From assembly GCA_003339605.1 (NCBI GenBank), contig QOVW01000067.1, forward strand, positions 1-48,535: a stretch of DNA of 48,535 nucleotides, read 5' to 3'. Of this stretch, positions 34,854 through 43,945 are shown in pieces. The notes beneath the pieces were generated by a model, which was not told where the DNA came from, made no database searches, and worked only from the letters and a program-made list of their open reading frames with translations. How positions within the stretch are numbered: the first letter of the stretch is position 1; every line of letters begins with the position of its first letter. Origin of the DNA: Spirobacillus cienkowskii. GTDB taxonomy: Bacteria; Bdellovibrionota_B; Oligoflexia; Silvanigrellales; Silvanigrellaceae. The position numbers and the translations under genes were made by a program.

Positions 34854-35177
34854 ATGGACGCAAAAGCAACGCACTATGCTGCAAAGTGCACCGCACGCAA
34901 AGCGAGATTATTAAGACCGCTAATTATTGGTAAAACTGTACCTCAAGCAATAGCTTTGCTTTCAGTAGAAAGACGCTCAGGTTCTGTTGCGACAGTTAAG
35001 CTTATTCGCTCTGCGTTGGCACAGCTTCCTGAAAATAGTGCTGTAAATACTGTAATTAGTGACTTTGTAGTAAATGAAGGTCCTCGTCGCCGCATGTTTA
35101 TGCCGCGTGCGCAAGGACGTGCGACGCCAATTTTGAAAAAGACGTCACACTTAACTATTCGTCTTAAACTTAATTAA
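34854..35177 (+). CDS. rplV: 50S ribosomal protein L22
   Basis: L22 lines the exit tunnel with L4. The 107 residues contain [19 protein letters not shown] and the hairpin-loop motif [20 protein letters not shown]. Ten nt separate it from rpsS. Confidence 0.98.
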   Translation: MDAKATHYAAKCTARKARLLRPLIIGKTVPQAIALLSVERRSGSVATVKLIRSALAQLPENSAVNTVISDFVVNEGPRRRMFMPRAQGRATPILKKTSHLTIRLKLN

Positions 35178-35191
35178 CAGAGGGTACAACA

Positions 35192-35875
35192 GTGGGTCAG
35201 AAAGTACATCCAATTGGTTTGAGACTTGGTATTAACAAGACTTGGGATTCTCGTTGGTTTAGTAAACGTGAATTTGCTAAAAACCTTAATGAAGATTTGA
35301 ATATTCGTAAGTTTATTTCAAAAAAGTATACAGAAGCAGGCGTTGCTCGTGTTGAAATTGAACGTGCAGCAAAGCAAGTTGTAGTTAAAGTATACACAGC
35401 AAAACCTGGCAAGCTTATTGGCAAGCAAGGTAAAGGTATTGAGCAACTTCGTGATGAAGTGAAAACTGTCATCAAAGCTAACGACAAATCAATCAAAGTT
35501 GATGTTTTTGAAGTTAAAAATCCAGATACAAATGCACAGTTGGCGGCATTTAATGTTGCACAACAACTTGAAAAACGCATTTCCTTTAGAAGAGCAATGA
35601 AAAAGGTTATGCAACAGGCTATGAAAGCTGGTAGCAAAGGAATTAAAATTCGTGTTGCTGGTCGTTTAAATGGTGCTGAAATGGCTCGTACAGAGTGGTA
35701 TATGGAAGGTCGTGTTCCTTTGCATACTTTGCGAGCAGATATTGATTATGGAACTTCTGAGGCTTTAACAACATATGGTCTCATTGGAGTTAAGGTTTGG
35801 TTATTTAAAGGTGAAGTCTTTGGTAAAGCAGCAAGTACAACTGCTGGAGCCAAAACGGCACGCAATGAGGAGTAA
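35192..35875 (+). CDS. rpsC: 30S ribosomal protein S3
   Basis: S3 helps form the mRNA entry and helicase site. It has [20 protein letters not shown] at the start, the KH motif [18 protein letters not shown] and [17 protein letters not shown]. The start is GTG at 35192 with AGAGGG upstream. The tail after residue 208 is Ala/Thr-rich and variable. Length 227 is normal. Confidence 0.98.
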   Translation: MGQKVHPIGLRLGINKTWDSRWFSKREFAKNLNEDLNIRKFISKKYTEAGVARVEIERAAKQVVVKVYTAKPGKLIGKQGKGIEQLRDEVKTVIKANDKSIKVDVFEVKNPDTNAQLAAFNVAQQLEKRISFRRAMKKVMQQAMKAGSKGIKIRVAGRLNGAEMARTEWYMEGRVPLHTLRADIDYGTSEALTTYGLIGVKVWLFKGEVFGKAASTTAGAKTARNEE

Positions 35876-35882
35876 TTAAAAA

Positions 35883-36311
35883 ATGTTGGCTCCAAAAAAA
35901 GTTAAATTTCGTAAATCTCATAAAGGTCGTATTAAAGGTGTTGCGGATCGTTGCAACAGCGTAGATTTTGGAGATTTTGCTCTTCAGGCTATTGAACCTG
36001 GAAAACTTGAAGCTCGTCAGATCGAAGCAAGTCGAATTGCCTTGACTCGTCACATAAAGCGTGGTGGAAAGGTTTGGATTCGTGTGTTTCCAGACAAGCC
36101 AATCACAAAAAAACCAGCTGAAACTCGTATGGGTTCTGGTAAAGGTGGTTTGGATCGCTGGGTTTGTCCAATTCGCTCGGGGCGCGTTATTTTTGAAATT
36201 CAGGGTGTTCCTGCAAATCTTGCAAAAGAGGCATTTCAACTTGCGGCAGCAAAGCTCCCTTTTAAAACTCGCATCATGAGCAGAAGTGAAAAGGTTTGGG
36301 AAAATCAATGA
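35883..36311 (+). CDS. rplP: 50S ribosomal protein L16
   Basis: L16 organises the A-site region. The 142-residue protein begins [19 protein letters not shown] and contains [19 protein letters not shown]. Its ribosome-binding site GAGGAG lies inside the last codons of rpsC. The stop overlaps the ATG of rpmC (ATGA). Confidence 0.98.
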   Translation: MLAPKKVKFRKSHKGRIKGVADRCNSVDFGDFALQAIEPGKLEARQIEASRIALTRHIKRGGKVWIRVFPDKPITKKPAETRMGSGKGGLDRWVCPIRSGRVIFEIQGVPANLAKEAFQLAAAKLPFKTRIMSRSEKVWENQ

Positions 36312-36502
36312 AAAAACAAAAAAAATTTTCTGATTTAAACTCTAGTGATGTTTCTGCGATGCAAGCTCAGTGTATTAAAGAGCTTGTTAAGTTCAGAGTT
36401 TCCATGGATCCTGCCATCATTACGAATGGTGGTGGTGTAGCTGGCTTGAGAAGAGATTTAAGAGTTCTTTCTCGCAAAAAGGCTTTAACCACTAAACAAT
36501 AA
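36308..36502 (+). CDS. rpmC: 50S ribosomal protein L29
   Basis: L29 binds near the tunnel exit beside L23. It is a 64-residue two-helix protein with [20 protein letters not shown] and a family-like [11 protein letters not shown] end, though more divergent than its neighbours. The ATG at 36308 overlaps the rplP stop; a TTG four codons upstream is less likely. Confidence 0.93.
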   Translation: MKKQKKFSDLNSSDVSAMQAQCIKELVKFRVSMDPAIITNGGGVAGLRRDLRVLSRKKALTTKQ

Positions 36503-36517
36503 TATTGAGGTAAATAT

Positions 36518-36778
36518 ATGGAAAACAAAGTTATCACTAAGAATCCTATTAGAGCTCGTGTCGTTGGGATCTCAAAAGATACTAAAACGATTAAAGTTGA
36601 AATCCCACGCGTTGTTCCTTGTAAGACTTATGGTAAGTATCTGCACTTGCATACGTCTTTGCTTGCGGATTCGTTTGGAGTAGAAGGTATTACTCTTGGT
36701 AAAGATGTACAAATTTTACCATGTCGTCGTATCTCTAAAAACAAGTCTTGGAAAGTTGTTTCTGTTGTTACTGAGTAA
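36518..36778 (+). CDS. rpsQ: 30S ribosomal protein S17
   Basis: S17 is a primary binder of the 16S 5' domain. The 86 residues keep the OB-fold pattern (RARVVGISKDTKTIKVEI, VVPCKTYGKYL) and the late CRRISKNKSWKVV motif. The central loop is divergent. TTGAGG precedes the ATG. Confidence 0.95.
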   Translation: MENKVITKNPIRARVVGISKDTKTIKVEIPRVVPCKTYGKYLHLHTSLLADSFGVEGITLGKDVQILPCRRISKNKSWKVVSVVTE

Positions 36779-36831
36779 TGTAACAACCTTTAATTAGTTT
36801 TATTTTTGTCTCTCATTTAATGGGGTGTATC

Positions 36832-37209
36832 GTGATTCAGCCAGAATCAATCCTGGTAGCAGCCGATAATAGCGGAGCGCGTACTCTCAATGTCATTCGT
36901 GTAATGGGTGGTTCTTTCCGTCGTTACGCACGAGTTGGTGACTTGATTGTTGTTTCTGTAAGAGATGCTGTGCCTGGTGGGCGTGTTAAAAAAGGTGAAG
37001 TCCACAAAGCAATTGTGGTTCGCTGTAAAAAAGAAGTATCGAGAACTGATGGTTCTCGTATCCGTTTTGATGAAAATGCTGCTGTTCTTGTAAAAATTGT
37101 CAAAAATGAAAAAGAACCAGTTGGAACCCGTATTTTCGGACCAATTGCTCGTGAATTAAGACAACGTAATTGTGGCAAGATTATCAGCTTGGCTCCGGAG
37201 GTTCTATAA
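36832..37209 (+). CDS. rplN: 50S ribosomal protein L14
   Basis: L14 bridges the subunits. The family start (M)[16 protein letters not shown] is reached from the GTG at 36832, with GGGG six bases upstream, giving 125 residues. An ATG four codons earlier has no ribosome-binding site. The [16 protein letters not shown] and FGPIARELR motifs are present. The next gene should be rplX, but rplE follows after three bases. Confidence 0.97.
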   Translation: MIQPESILVAADNSGARTLNVIRVMGGSFRRYARVGDLIVVSVRDAVPGGRVKKGEVHKAIVVRCKKEVSRTDGSRIRFDENAAVLVKIVKNEKEPVGTRIFGPIARELRQRNCGKIISLAPEVL

Positions 37210-37212
37210 TCC

Positions 37213-37851
37213 ATGGCAAGCGAAAAAAATCAAGCAGTTAAAAAGACTGCTGGAAAAAAAGGTTCAGACTACGGTGCAGTAGTTGTTCGCGGTGAACACC
37301 TTAAAGGTGTAAAGCCTAGATACATGGCAAAGTTCAGCGACAAAGTTTTACCAGAGCTTAAGAAACTTCATACAAATAAAAATGTGATGGAGCTTCCTAA
37401 GATTGTAAAAATCGTTGTTAATACTTGCCAAGGCGAAGCAACACAAAATATCAAAGCTCTAGAAGCTGCTGCTGCAGAACTTGAAATTATCACCGGCCAA
37501 AAAGCTGTGATAACTCGTGCAAAAAAATCTATTGCAACCTTTAAGTTGCGCGCAGGAATGCCAATTGGTGCTTCCGTAACGCTTCGTAAAGAACGTATGT
37601 TTGAATTTTACGACAAACTTGTATCGGTAGCGTTACCACGTGTGCGCGATTTCCGTGGAGTGTCTTCTAATAGTTTTGATGGTCGAGGTAACTACTCTCT
37701 CGGAATTCGTGAGCAGATCATTTTTCCTGAAATCGAAGCGGACAAAGTAGATAAAACACGCGGTTTGAGTATCACTATCGTGACTTCTGCGAAAACAGAT
37801 GAAGAAGCTCGTGAGCTTCTGACTCTCCTCGATATGCCGTTTAGAAAGTAA
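37213..37851 (+). CDS. rplE: 50S ribosomal protein L5 with N-terminal extension
   Basis: L5 forms the central protuberance with 5S rRNA. From about residue 37 the sequence is a standard L5 ([20 protein letters not shown], the [20 protein letters not shown] block, [20 protein letters not shown]). Before that comes a Lys-rich extension ([20 protein letters not shown]) and a short hydrophobic piece, [17 protein letters not shown], giving 212 residues against about 180. GGAGG lies 11 bases before the ATG, inside the end of rplN. rplX is missing at this place; whether the extension relates to that is open. Confidence 0.96.
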   Translation: MASEKNQAVKKTAGKKGSDYGAVVVRGEHLKGVKPRYMAKFSDKVLPELKKLHTNKNVMELPKIVKIVVNTCQGEATQNIKALEAAAAELEIITGQKAVITRAKKSIATFKLRAGMPIGASVTLRKERMFEFYDKLVSVALPRVRDFRGVSSNSFDGRGNYSLGIREQIIFPEIEADKVDKTRGLSITIVTSAKTDEEARELLTLLDMPFRK

Positions 37852-37862
37852 AGGGGATAGAT

Positions 37863-38048
37863 GTGGCTCGTTTAGCAATGATTAATAAGGCAAATAAAAA
37901 AGCCAAGTTTTCTACTCGTCAGCATAATCGCTGTAATCAATGTGGTCGTCCTCGTGGTTATTATAGAGACTTTGGTTTATGCCGTATTTGCCTTCGCAAA
38001 AATGCCCTTTCAGGACAAATTCCTGGAATGGTCAAGGCAAGTTGGTGA
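37863..38048 (+). CDS. rpsN: 30S ribosomal protein S14, zinc-binding type
   Basis: This is the short (61-residue) zinc type of S14, with CNQCGRP and CRICLRK supplying the four cysteines, not the 101-residue zinc-free type of E. coli. The start is GTG at 37863 with GGGG six bases upstream. Confidence 0.97.
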   Translation: MARLAMINKANKKAKFSTRQHNRCNQCGRPRGYYRDFGLCRICLRKNALSGQIPGMVKASW

Positions 38049-38059
38049 GGTGAACAAAT

Positions 38060-38458
38060 ATGAATATAACTGATCCAATCGCAGATATGTTAACTCGTAT
38101 CCGTAATGCTTCAAGCGCAGGTTTAAAGTATGCAACAATTCCTGCAAGCATTATGAAAATTGAAATTACAAAAATCTTAGAAGCTGAAGGACTCATTCGT
38201 GGGTATAGGCTGATTAAAGATAACGGACAAGGCAAGATCAAAATTGCAATGAAATACAGTGAAACAGGTCAACCCGTGATTCGTGGAATCAAACGCGTTT
38301 CCAAACCTGGTTGCCGTGTTTACAAAGGAGTTGCAGATCTTCCTAAAATCCGTGGTGGTCTTGGTTTTGCTATTCTTACTACACCAAAAGGTGTTTTAAC
38401 GAGTAAATCTGCTCGTATGGAACGCGTTGGTGGAGAAGTTTTGGCGTATGTCTGGTAA
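38060..38458 (+). CDS. rpsH: 30S ribosomal protein S8
   Basis: S8 binds 16S helix 21 and represses the spc operon in E. coli. The 132 residues start NITDPIADMLTRIRNA and end with the KGVLTSKSARMERVGGEVLA block. GAGGTG lies before the ATG. Confidence 0.98.
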   Translation: MNITDPIADMLTRIRNASSAGLKYATIPASIMKIEITKILEAEGLIRGYRLIKDNGQGKIKIAMKYSETGQPVIRGIKRVSKPGCRVYKGVADLPKIRGGLGFAILTTPKGVLTSKSARMERVGGEVLAYVW

Positions 38459-38484
38459 CTTTCGAAGACTTTTAGGAGGCTCCT

Positions 38485-39024
38485 ATGTCAAGAGTTGGTA
38501 AGCAGCCAATTAAAATTCCTTCGGGAGTAACCGTAAAACTAAGCGGCAATATTCTCGAAGTGAATGGCACAAAAGGAACAATGAAACGTGATACTTTTGG
38601 CCGTATATCAATTGCTCAAGACAACAATGAAGTTGTTGTTTCTGCGAATAGCGGAGAAAATCAATCTGCATATTGGGGTTTGTATAGAACCCTTCTTTCT
38701 AACATGATTCAGGGTGTTTCTGCTGGATTTAGCAAATCGCTTGAAATTCAAGGGACAGGCTACCGTGCAAACATGGCTGGAAAGATTTTAAATCTAACTG
38801 TTGGATATTCTCATCCAGTAAATATTGAACCACCTGTAGGAATCAATTTTGAAGTTGATAAAACAGGCAAAGTCAATATTTCTGGAGTTGATAAGGAACT
38901 TGTAGGACAAATTGCCGCTAAAGTGCGTGCAGTGCGCCCTGCTGAACCTTATCAAGGTAAGGGAATTCGCTATGCTGGTGAAGTGATAGTCACTAAGGTT
39001 GGTAAATCTGCAGGCAAAAAATAA
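38485..39024 (+). CDS. rplF: 50S ribosomal protein L6
   Basis: L6 sits near the sarcin-ricin loop. The 179 residues begin SRVGKQPIKIPSGVTV and end with the PAEPYQGKGIRYAGEVIVTK motif. A strong AGGAGG precedes the ATG. Confidence 0.98.
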   Translation: MSRVGKQPIKIPSGVTVKLSGNILEVNGTKGTMKRDTFGRISIAQDNNEVVVSANSGENQSAYWGLYRTLLSNMIQGVSAGFSKSLEIQGTGYRANMAGKILNLTVGYSHPVNIEPPVGINFEVDKTGKVNISGVDKELVGQIAAKVRAVRPAEPYQGKGIRYAGEVIVTKVGKSAGKK

Positions 39025-39046
39025 CATTTGCCTGTTTATTATTAGT

Positions 39047-39070
39047 GCTTTCTGTATGTTAGCAGAAGGC
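39047..39070 (+). promoter_or_regulatory. Hairpin before rplR
   Basis: GCTTTCTG (39047-39054) and CAGAAGGC (39063-39070) pair over eight positions with one G-U, two bases before the AGGAG of rplR. It might slow rplR translation or stabilise the messenger. Confidence 0.35.
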
Positions 39071-39081
39071 CAGGAGTTTTT

Positions 39082-39444
39082 ATGTATCGTTTAATTAATC
39101 GTAAAAGAATCAGACAATTACGTAAGATGCGTTTCTGGCGTCGTCGCTCTTCTGATTTAACAAAACCTCGCCTTTGCATCTTTAAAAGTAACCGCCATAT
39201 TCAGGCGCAAGTTATTGATGATGTAAAAGGTATTGTGGTTGCATGCGCAAGTTCTATTGAAGCAGACATGAAATCAACAGGTTTACGTGGCAAGACAATG
39301 GCACTAAAAGTTGGTTCTTTGGTTGCTGAAAGAGCTAAGAATGCTGGCGTGAGTTCAGTTGTATTTGATAGAAATGGTTTTACATACCATGGGCGTGTTC
39401 AAGTTCTTGCTGATTCCGCGCGTGAAGCGGGTCTTCAGTTTTAA
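39082..39444 (+). CDS. rplR: 50S ribosomal protein L18
   Basis: L18 carries 5S rRNA. The 120 residues contain RKMRFWRRRSSDLTKPRLCI, the SNRHIQAQVIDD segment and the C-terminal VFDRNGFTYHGRVQVLADSA motif. AGGAG stands five bases before the ATG. Confidence 0.98.
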   Translation: MYRLINRKRIRQLRKMRFWRRRSSDLTKPRLCIFKSNRHIQAQVIDDVKGIVVACASSIEADMKSTGLRGKTMALKVGSLVAERAKNAGVSSVVFDRNGFTYHGRVQVLADSAREAGLQF

Positions 39445-39474
39445 CAGCTGAACTTTATTAAGGAAAAGCAGAAA

Positions 39475-39957
39475 ATGCAAATAAATAAAGAAGAACAGAA
39501 AAAAGATCGTTTTGAAGATCGTGTTGTGAGCGTATCCCGTGTTTCGAAAACTGTTAAGGGTGGTCGACGCATGAGCTTTTCCGCTCTTGTTGTAGTTGGA
39601 GATCGTCAAGGGACAGTTGGTTACGGTCTTGGTAAAGCAGCGGAAGTTCCTGAAGCTGTGAGAAAGGCTGTTGCGCAAGCAAAGAAATCATTAATCAATG
39701 TTCCAATGGAAAAACAAACTATTCCATTTGTCGTGAATGCAAAATTTGGAGCAAGTCATTTGTTACTAAGTCCAGCTTCCGAAGGTAGCGGTATTGTTGC
39801 AGGTAGTTCTGTACGTGCTGTTGCAGAACTTGCCGGTATTCCTAACATCATGGCTAAAATTCAGGGTAGCAGAAATCCGCATAATGTTGTAAAAGCAGCA
39901 TTTAAAGGTCTTAAGCAGCTTTCTACTACTGAAGAATATCTAAAAGCGCGCAAATAA
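39475..39957 (+). CDS. rpsE: 30S ribosomal protein S5
   Basis: S5 affects decoding accuracy and mRNA unwinding. The 160-residue protein has FEDRVVSVSRVSKTVKGGRR, VGYGLGKAAEVPEAVRKAV and GIPNIMAKIQGSRNPHNVVK. TAAGGA lies upstream. Confidence 0.98.
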   Translation: MQINKEEQKKDRFEDRVVSVSRVSKTVKGGRRMSFSALVVVGDRQGTVGYGLGKAAEVPEAVRKAVAQAKKSLINVPMEKQTIPFVVNAKFGASHLLLSPASEGSGIVAGSSVRAVAELAGIPNIMAKIQGSRNPHNVVKAAFKGLKQLSTTEEYLKARK

Positions 39958-39973
39958 AAGGGGAATTTAAACA

Positions 39974-40171
39974 ATGCAAAGTATCAATACCCCAAAAATT
40001 AAAGTGACCCTGCTCCGCAGTTTTGCAGGCCGCAGCATGTCACAACGTAAAACATTAGTGTCACTTGGTCTTTCTAGAATTGGATCTTCACGTGTATTAC
40101 CAAATGTGAATCCAATACTTGGTCAGGTCAATAAGGTAATTCAATTTATCAAAGTTGAGCCAGCTGAGTAA
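39974..40171 (+). CDS. rpmD: 50S ribosomal protein L30
   Basis: A 65-residue L30 with the KIKVTLLRSFAGRSMSQRKT start and the LGLSRIGSSRVLPNVNPI motif. It keeps the normal place between rpsE and rplO. Confidence 0.96.
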   Translation: MQSINTPKIKVTLLRSFAGRSMSQRKTLVSLGLSRIGSSRVLPNVNPILGQVNKVIQFIKVEPAE

Positions 40172-40182
40172 GGAGTATTAAC

Positions 40183-40602
40183 TTGAAAATAGAAGAACTT
40201 CGTCCAAATCCGGGCGCAAGAAAAGATAGACGCCGTTTAGGCAGAGGACCTGGAAGCGGTCTTGGTAAGACTGGTGGTCGTGGTGGTAAGGGCCAAACAG
40301 CTCGTTCTGGTTCTAGCATTCGTCCAGGGTTTGAGGGCGGCCAAACTCCTCTTTACCGTAGAATTCCTAAACGCGGTTTTAAGAATGTTTGCGCAATTAA
40401 GGTTGAGTCCTTAAATCTAAAAGATACAACTCCTTATATTGAGGCTGGTATTTTAGATGGTCGTGTTTTTGTTTCACAAGGCATTGCTAAGTTGCTTTCT
40501 GTTGGAGCGGTTCCTGCTGATCTAAAAATTGTGAAAAATTTTGTTATGTCTGAGGGAGCAAGAGAAAAACTGCTCGCAAAAGGCGTAACTATTGAGGAGT
40601 GA
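40183..40602 (+). CDS. rplO: 50S ribosomal protein L15
   Basis: L15 is a late-assembly 50S protein. The 139 residues show the glycine-rich RRRLGRGPGSGLGKTGGRGG stretch, RPGFEGGQTPLYRRIPKRGF and an ordinary C-terminus. The start is TTG at 40183, seven bases after AAGGAG. Confidence 0.97.
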   Translation: MKIEELRPNPGARKDRRRLGRGPGSGLGKTGGRGGKGQTARSGSSIRPGFEGGQTPLYRRIPKRGFKNVCAIKVESLNLKDTTPYIEAGILDGRVFVSQGIAKLLSVGAVPADLKIVKNFVMSEGAREKLLAKGVTIEE

Positions 40603-40609
40603 TTCGCCA

Positions 40610-41926
40610 ATGCCTCAGGGAAGTGTCTGGACAGAAAATGTCCTTGTAAAGCGTTTATTGTTTACATTGTTAGCACTTCTCGTTTTTCGCTTTGGAGTGC
40701 ATATTCCTGTTCCTGGCATAGATGCGAAAGAACTTGCTTTGTTTGCGAGTCAGCAAGGCGCTGGATTATTAAAGATATTTAATATGTTTTCTGGGGGAGC
40801 GCTGAGTCACTTCTCCATCTTTAGTCTTGCTGTAATGCCATACATCTCTGCAAGCATTATTATTCAGCTAATGACAGTTGTTCTTCCTTCTCTTGAGCAA
40901 ATGCAAAAGGAAGGTGGGGTTGGAAGACAAAAAATTACGCGTATTACTAGAGCTCTTTCTGTATTACTTGCGTTAGTTCAGGCCTACTTGCTTTCAGCAG
41001 GGCTTGAAGCTTCTAGAGGCCCAACGGGTGGAATGATTGTTCTCGATCCAGGAATGTCATTTAGAATTATGTCTTGTGTTTTAATGGCAGCTGGTAGTTG
41101 TTTTGTAATGTGGCTTGGAGAGCAAATTACAGATAAGGGTATTGGAAACGGAATCAGTTTACTTATTTTTGCTGGTATTGTTGCTTATCTGCCATCTTCT
41201 GCTATGACAATTGTAGAAATGGTTAAGCAAAATAGCGGAGCTCTTCTCGGAGCATTAGGTATAATTGCTTTTGCTGTCTTTCTTGTTTTTGCTGTTACTT
41301 TTTTTGAACAGAGCTATAGAAAAATTCCTATTCATTATGCTAAGCGTCTTGTTGGAAAAAAAGTGATGTCAGCGCAAGCAACCCATCTTCCACTAAAGGT
41401 AAATATGGCTGGTATTATGGCAGCAATTTTTGCTTCCACAATTTTAGCTGTACCCGCAACCTTTTTAAGTTTTGGTAAGGCTGCTGGGAGCGTTTGGTTG
41501 GCTGATTTTTTGCCTGGCCACTGGTTGTATAATGTAGTGTTTGTTGTGCTTGGTTTGTTTTTCTCGTTTTTTTACGCTTCAATTGTCTTTAAATCTGATG
41601 ATGTTGCAGAAAATTTAAAGAGACAAAATGCGTACATTCCTGGTATTCGTCCAGGGACGGAAACAGCAGAAGCGCTTGATACGGTTGTGACACGTCTTAC
41701 TTTTGCAGGAGCTCTCTACATGAATATTATTGTGATTGTTCCTTCATTAATTGGTAGTACATTTTCACAGCAAATGACATTTGGAGGAACGTCTCTTTTA
41801 ATTGTTGTTGGTGTGGCATTAGAAGCTATTCGTCAAGTTCGTTCACAGCTTGCAACACAAAAATACGACTTTTTAATTTTTCCATCTCAATCACGAGAGA
41901 CGACAGCTCATGATACAAGGTTATGA
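40610..41926 (+). CDS. secY: Protein translocase subunit SecY
   Basis: SecY is the channel of the Sec translocon. Ten membrane helices can be followed, starting with LLFTLLALLVFRFGVHIPVP; the plug-region NMFSGGALSHFSIFSLAVMP and the cytoplasmic loop FFEQSYRKIPIHYAKR are clear. I use the ATG at 40610 (438 residues), ten bases after GAGGAG; the TTG at 40592 lies in the end of rplO. secE is not in the window. Confidence 0.98.
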   Translation: MPQGSVWTENVLVKRLLFTLLALLVFRFGVHIPVPGIDAKELALFASQQGAGLLKIFNMFSGGALSHFSIFSLAVMPYISASIIIQLMTVVLPSLEQMQKEGGVGRQKITRITRALSVLLALVQAYLLSAGLEASRGPTGGMIVLDPGMSFRIMSCVLMAAGSCFVMWLGEQITDKGIGNGISLLIFAGIVAYLPSSAMTIVEMVKQNSGALLGALGIIAFAVFLVFAVTFFEQSYRKIPIHYAKRLVGKKVMSAQATHLPLKVNMAGIMAAIFASTILAVPATFLSFGKAAGSVWLADFLPGHWLYNVVFVVLGLFFSFFYASIVFKSDDVAENLKRQNAYIPGIRPGTETAEALDTVVTRLTFAGALYMNIIVIVPSLIGSTFSQQMTFGGTSLLIVVGVALEAIRQVRSQLATQKYDFLIFPSQSRETTAHDTRL

Positions 41927-41939
41927 AGCAGGATTATAA

Positions 41940-42602
41940 ATGAAGATCATCGTTTTTTTGGGCCCTCCAGGAGTTGGTAAAGGGACTCAGTGCTCTTTAT
42001 TAAGTACACGGTTGGGTGTAAAGCATATTTCTACCGGTGCGATTATTCGTCAAGAAATTGCTTCCGAGTCAGAGTTAGGCTTGAGGGTTAAAGGTATTGT
42101 AGAAACAGGTCACTTGGTTGATGATCAATCAATTTTTGCATGTTTAGAGAATGCTTTGAATAACATGCAGCCAAAGCATAACGACATTATCTTGCTCGAT
42201 GGTATTCCTAGAAATCTTTCTCAAGCAAAAGATCTCGATCTTGTTCTTAATAAGTTTTCTAGCAAAGTTGATCTTGTTCTTTCTTTGTCTGCAGATTTAG
42301 ACAAATTGATTGAAAGGTTTGAAAGACGTTGGACCTGTTCGTCATGTGGTAAAATTGAGGCTATTCCACAGCAAACCAATATAGGCCATTTTGTGTGCAC
42401 TGGTTGTGGGAAACAAGGAACAATGTTCCGTCGTAAAGATGATGAACCAGAAACAGTACGTAAGAGATTTACAGTTTATCAGAAAGAAACCTTGCCTTTA
42501 GCGAGTTTTTATGCTGACAAAAATAATCTTTGTGTTATTGATGGATTGCGTCATCCTGAGTTTGTTTATGCTGAAATTGTATCAATTTTGTTAAGAAAAT
42601 AA
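41940..42602 (+). CDS. adk: Adenylate kinase with zinc-type LID
   Basis: Adk interconverts two ADP and ATP plus AMP. The P-loop GPPGVGKGT (8-16), the AMP-site STGAIIRQEI and DGIPR (87-91), and LID arginines are present. The LID carries four cysteines (133, 136, 153, 156) in two CxxC pairs, the structural zinc type common in Gram-positives and some proteobacteria. AGGA lies six bases before the ATG. The usual next gene, map, is absent. Confidence 0.97.
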   Translation: MKIIVFLGPPGVGKGTQCSLLSTRLGVKHISTGAIIRQEIASESELGLRVKGIVETGHLVDDQSIFACLENALNNMQPKHNDIILLDGIPRNLSQAKDLDLVLNKFSSKVDLVLSLSADLDKLIERFERRWTCSSCGKIEAIPQQTNIGHFVCTGCGKQGTMFRRKDDEPETVRKRFTVYQKETLPLASFYADKNNLCVIDGLRHPEFVYAEIVSILLRK

Positions 42603-42626
42603 AGATTGAACTTGATTTAAGCAGCA

Positions 42627-42643
42627 TATTGGGATACCCAATA
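42627..42643 (+). promoter_or_regulatory. Tight hairpin in the adk-infA gap
   Basis: TATTGGG (42627-42633), ATA, CCCAATA (42637-42643) form a perfect 7-bp hairpin. There is no T-run, so it is not a standard terminator; it could be an RNA-processing or stability element. Confidence 0.35.
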
Positions 42644-42676
42644 ACGCTCTTTGTTATCATTGGAGTAAGAGTTTAA

Positions 42677-42988
42677 ATGGTTGATTACGAAAATAAACCA
42701 AAAAAAGCAAAATTTGACGAAGACGATAAAGGCAAAAACGTTGAGTTAGAAGACGACGGTAGACCTAAAAAAGTTGAGTTAGAGGGGATAGTTGCAGAAA
42801 AGCTTCCTAACAACTTGTTTATAGTGGAACTCGATAATAGTCTCAAAGTTCTTGCTCACGTTTCGGGTAGAATGAAAATGAATTGCATCAATATTTTACC
42901 TAGCGATAGGGTAAAAGTTGAGTTAAATCCAAATGATAAGACTAAAGATGGTAGGTTTAGAGCTAAAATTGTTTTTAGATCTAAATAG
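42677..42988 (+). CDS. infA: Translation initiation factor IF-1 with acidic N-terminal extension
   Basis: From residue ~32 the protein is IF-1 ([40 protein letters not shown]). The first ~31 residues are an extra charged segment, about a third acidic, that ordinary IF-1 (about 72 residues) lacks. No ATG, GTG or TTG in frame occurs between codon 1 and the IF-1 core, so the extension cannot be removed by choosing a later start. The segment VELE occurs twice, 33 nt apart, as an 11-nt DNA repeat (42740-42750, 42773-42783). The tail [17 protein letters not shown] is also slightly changed. Confidence 0.93.
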   Translation: MVDYENKPKKAKFDEDDKGKNVELEDDGRPKKVELEGIVAEKLPNNLFIVELDNSLKVLAHVSGRMKMNCINILPSDRVKVELNPNDKTKDGRFRAKIVFRSK

Positions 42989-43025
42989 TAAAGTTTTTTG
43001 AGTTTTTCCTGAGGAGTTTGTGCTA

Positions 43026-43139
43026 ATGAAAGTTAGAGCTAGTGTAAAGCCAATTTGTGATAAATGCAAAGTTATTCGTCGCGTTGGAGTAGTTAGGGTT
43101 ATTTGTGAAAATAAAAAACACAAGCAGCGTCAAGGTTAA
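43026..43139 (+). CDS. rpmJ: 50S ribosomal protein L36, zinc type
   Basis: A 37-residue protein starting [19 protein letters not shown]. It has the zinc ligands Cys11, Cys14, Cys27 and His32 of the C-plus form of L36. GAGGAG lies nine bases before the ATG. It has its normal place between infA and rpsM. Confidence 0.96.
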   Translation: MKVRASVKPICDKCKVIRRVGVVRVICENKKHKQRQG

Positions 43140-43163
43140 TAGAAAGAATATCGGAGGTTAGTT

Positions 43164-43532
43164 GTGGCAAGAATTGCGGGCGTTGACATTCCGCGTAACA
43201 AGCGTATCGAAGTTTCGCTTACGTACATACATGGTCTTGGTCGTAAATCCTCTCAAAAGATACTTGATCAGTTGTCTATAAACAGAGACACACGTGCTCA
43301 AGATCTCAATGACGATCAAATTAATGCCATAAGAAAGCTTATTGATTCCAACCACACTGTAGAAGGTGATTTGCGTCGTCTTGTTCAGTCCAACATCAAA
43401 CGCTTGATGGATTTGGGTTGCTACCGTGGTCTTCGTCATCGTAGAGGTCTTCCTGTACGTGGTCAAAGAACTAAAACAAATGCGCGTACACGCAAGGGTC
43501 CTAAAAAGACTGTTGCAAATAAGAAGAAGTAA
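43164..43532 (+). CDS. rpsM: 30S ribosomal protein S13
   Basis: S13 contacts the P-site tRNA and S19. The 122 residues begin [20 protein letters not shown] and end with [20 protein letters not shown]. The start is GTG at 43164, six bases after GGAGG. Confidence 0.98.
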   Translation: MARIAGVDIPRNKRIEVSLTYIHGLGRKSSQKILDQLSINRDTRAQDLNDDQINAIRKLIDSNHTVEGDLRRLVQSNIKRLMDLGCYRGLRHRRGLPVRGQRTKTNARTRKGPKKTVANKKK

Positions 43533-43558
43533 CTTCTAAGGTGTGAGGAAATTTGGTA

Positions 43559-43945
43559 ATGAATAAGGTTGTATCAAAGAAAAAGCGCATTAAGCGTAAT
43601 GTTCCAACAGGAATAGCAACTATTTCTGCAAGTTTTAACAATACTATTGTTACTTTTGCAGATGCTAATGGTGATGTGGTGACATGGTCAAGTGCTGGTA
43701 GCAAGGGCTTTAAAGGTTCTCGTCGTAGTACTCCATTTGCGGCACAGGTTGCTGCAGAAGATGCTGCTCGCAAGGCAATTGATTGTGGAATGAAAAGCTG
43801 TTCAGTAATTGTAACTGGTCCTGGTTCCGGGCGTGAATCAGCAGTACGCGCAATTTCTGCTACAGGCATTAAAGTAACTCTTATTAAGGATGCGACTCCT
43901 GTTCCTCATAATGGGTGCAGGCCTCCAAAACGTCGTAGAGTTTAA
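43559..43945 (+). CDS. rpsK: 30S ribosomal protein S11
   Basis: S11 is a platform protein. The 128 residues show [33 protein letters not shown] and the Arg-rich [13 protein letters not shown] end. The ATG at 43559 is nine bases from GAGGA; a TTG two codons upstream is too close to it. rpsD, normally next, is absent. Confidence 0.98.
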   Translation: MNKVVSKKKRIKRNVPTGIATISASFNNTIVTFADANGDVVTWSSAGSKGFKGSRRSTPFAAQVAAEDAARKAIDCGMKSCSVIVTGPGSGRESAVRAISATGIKVTLIKDATPVPHNGCRPPKRRRV

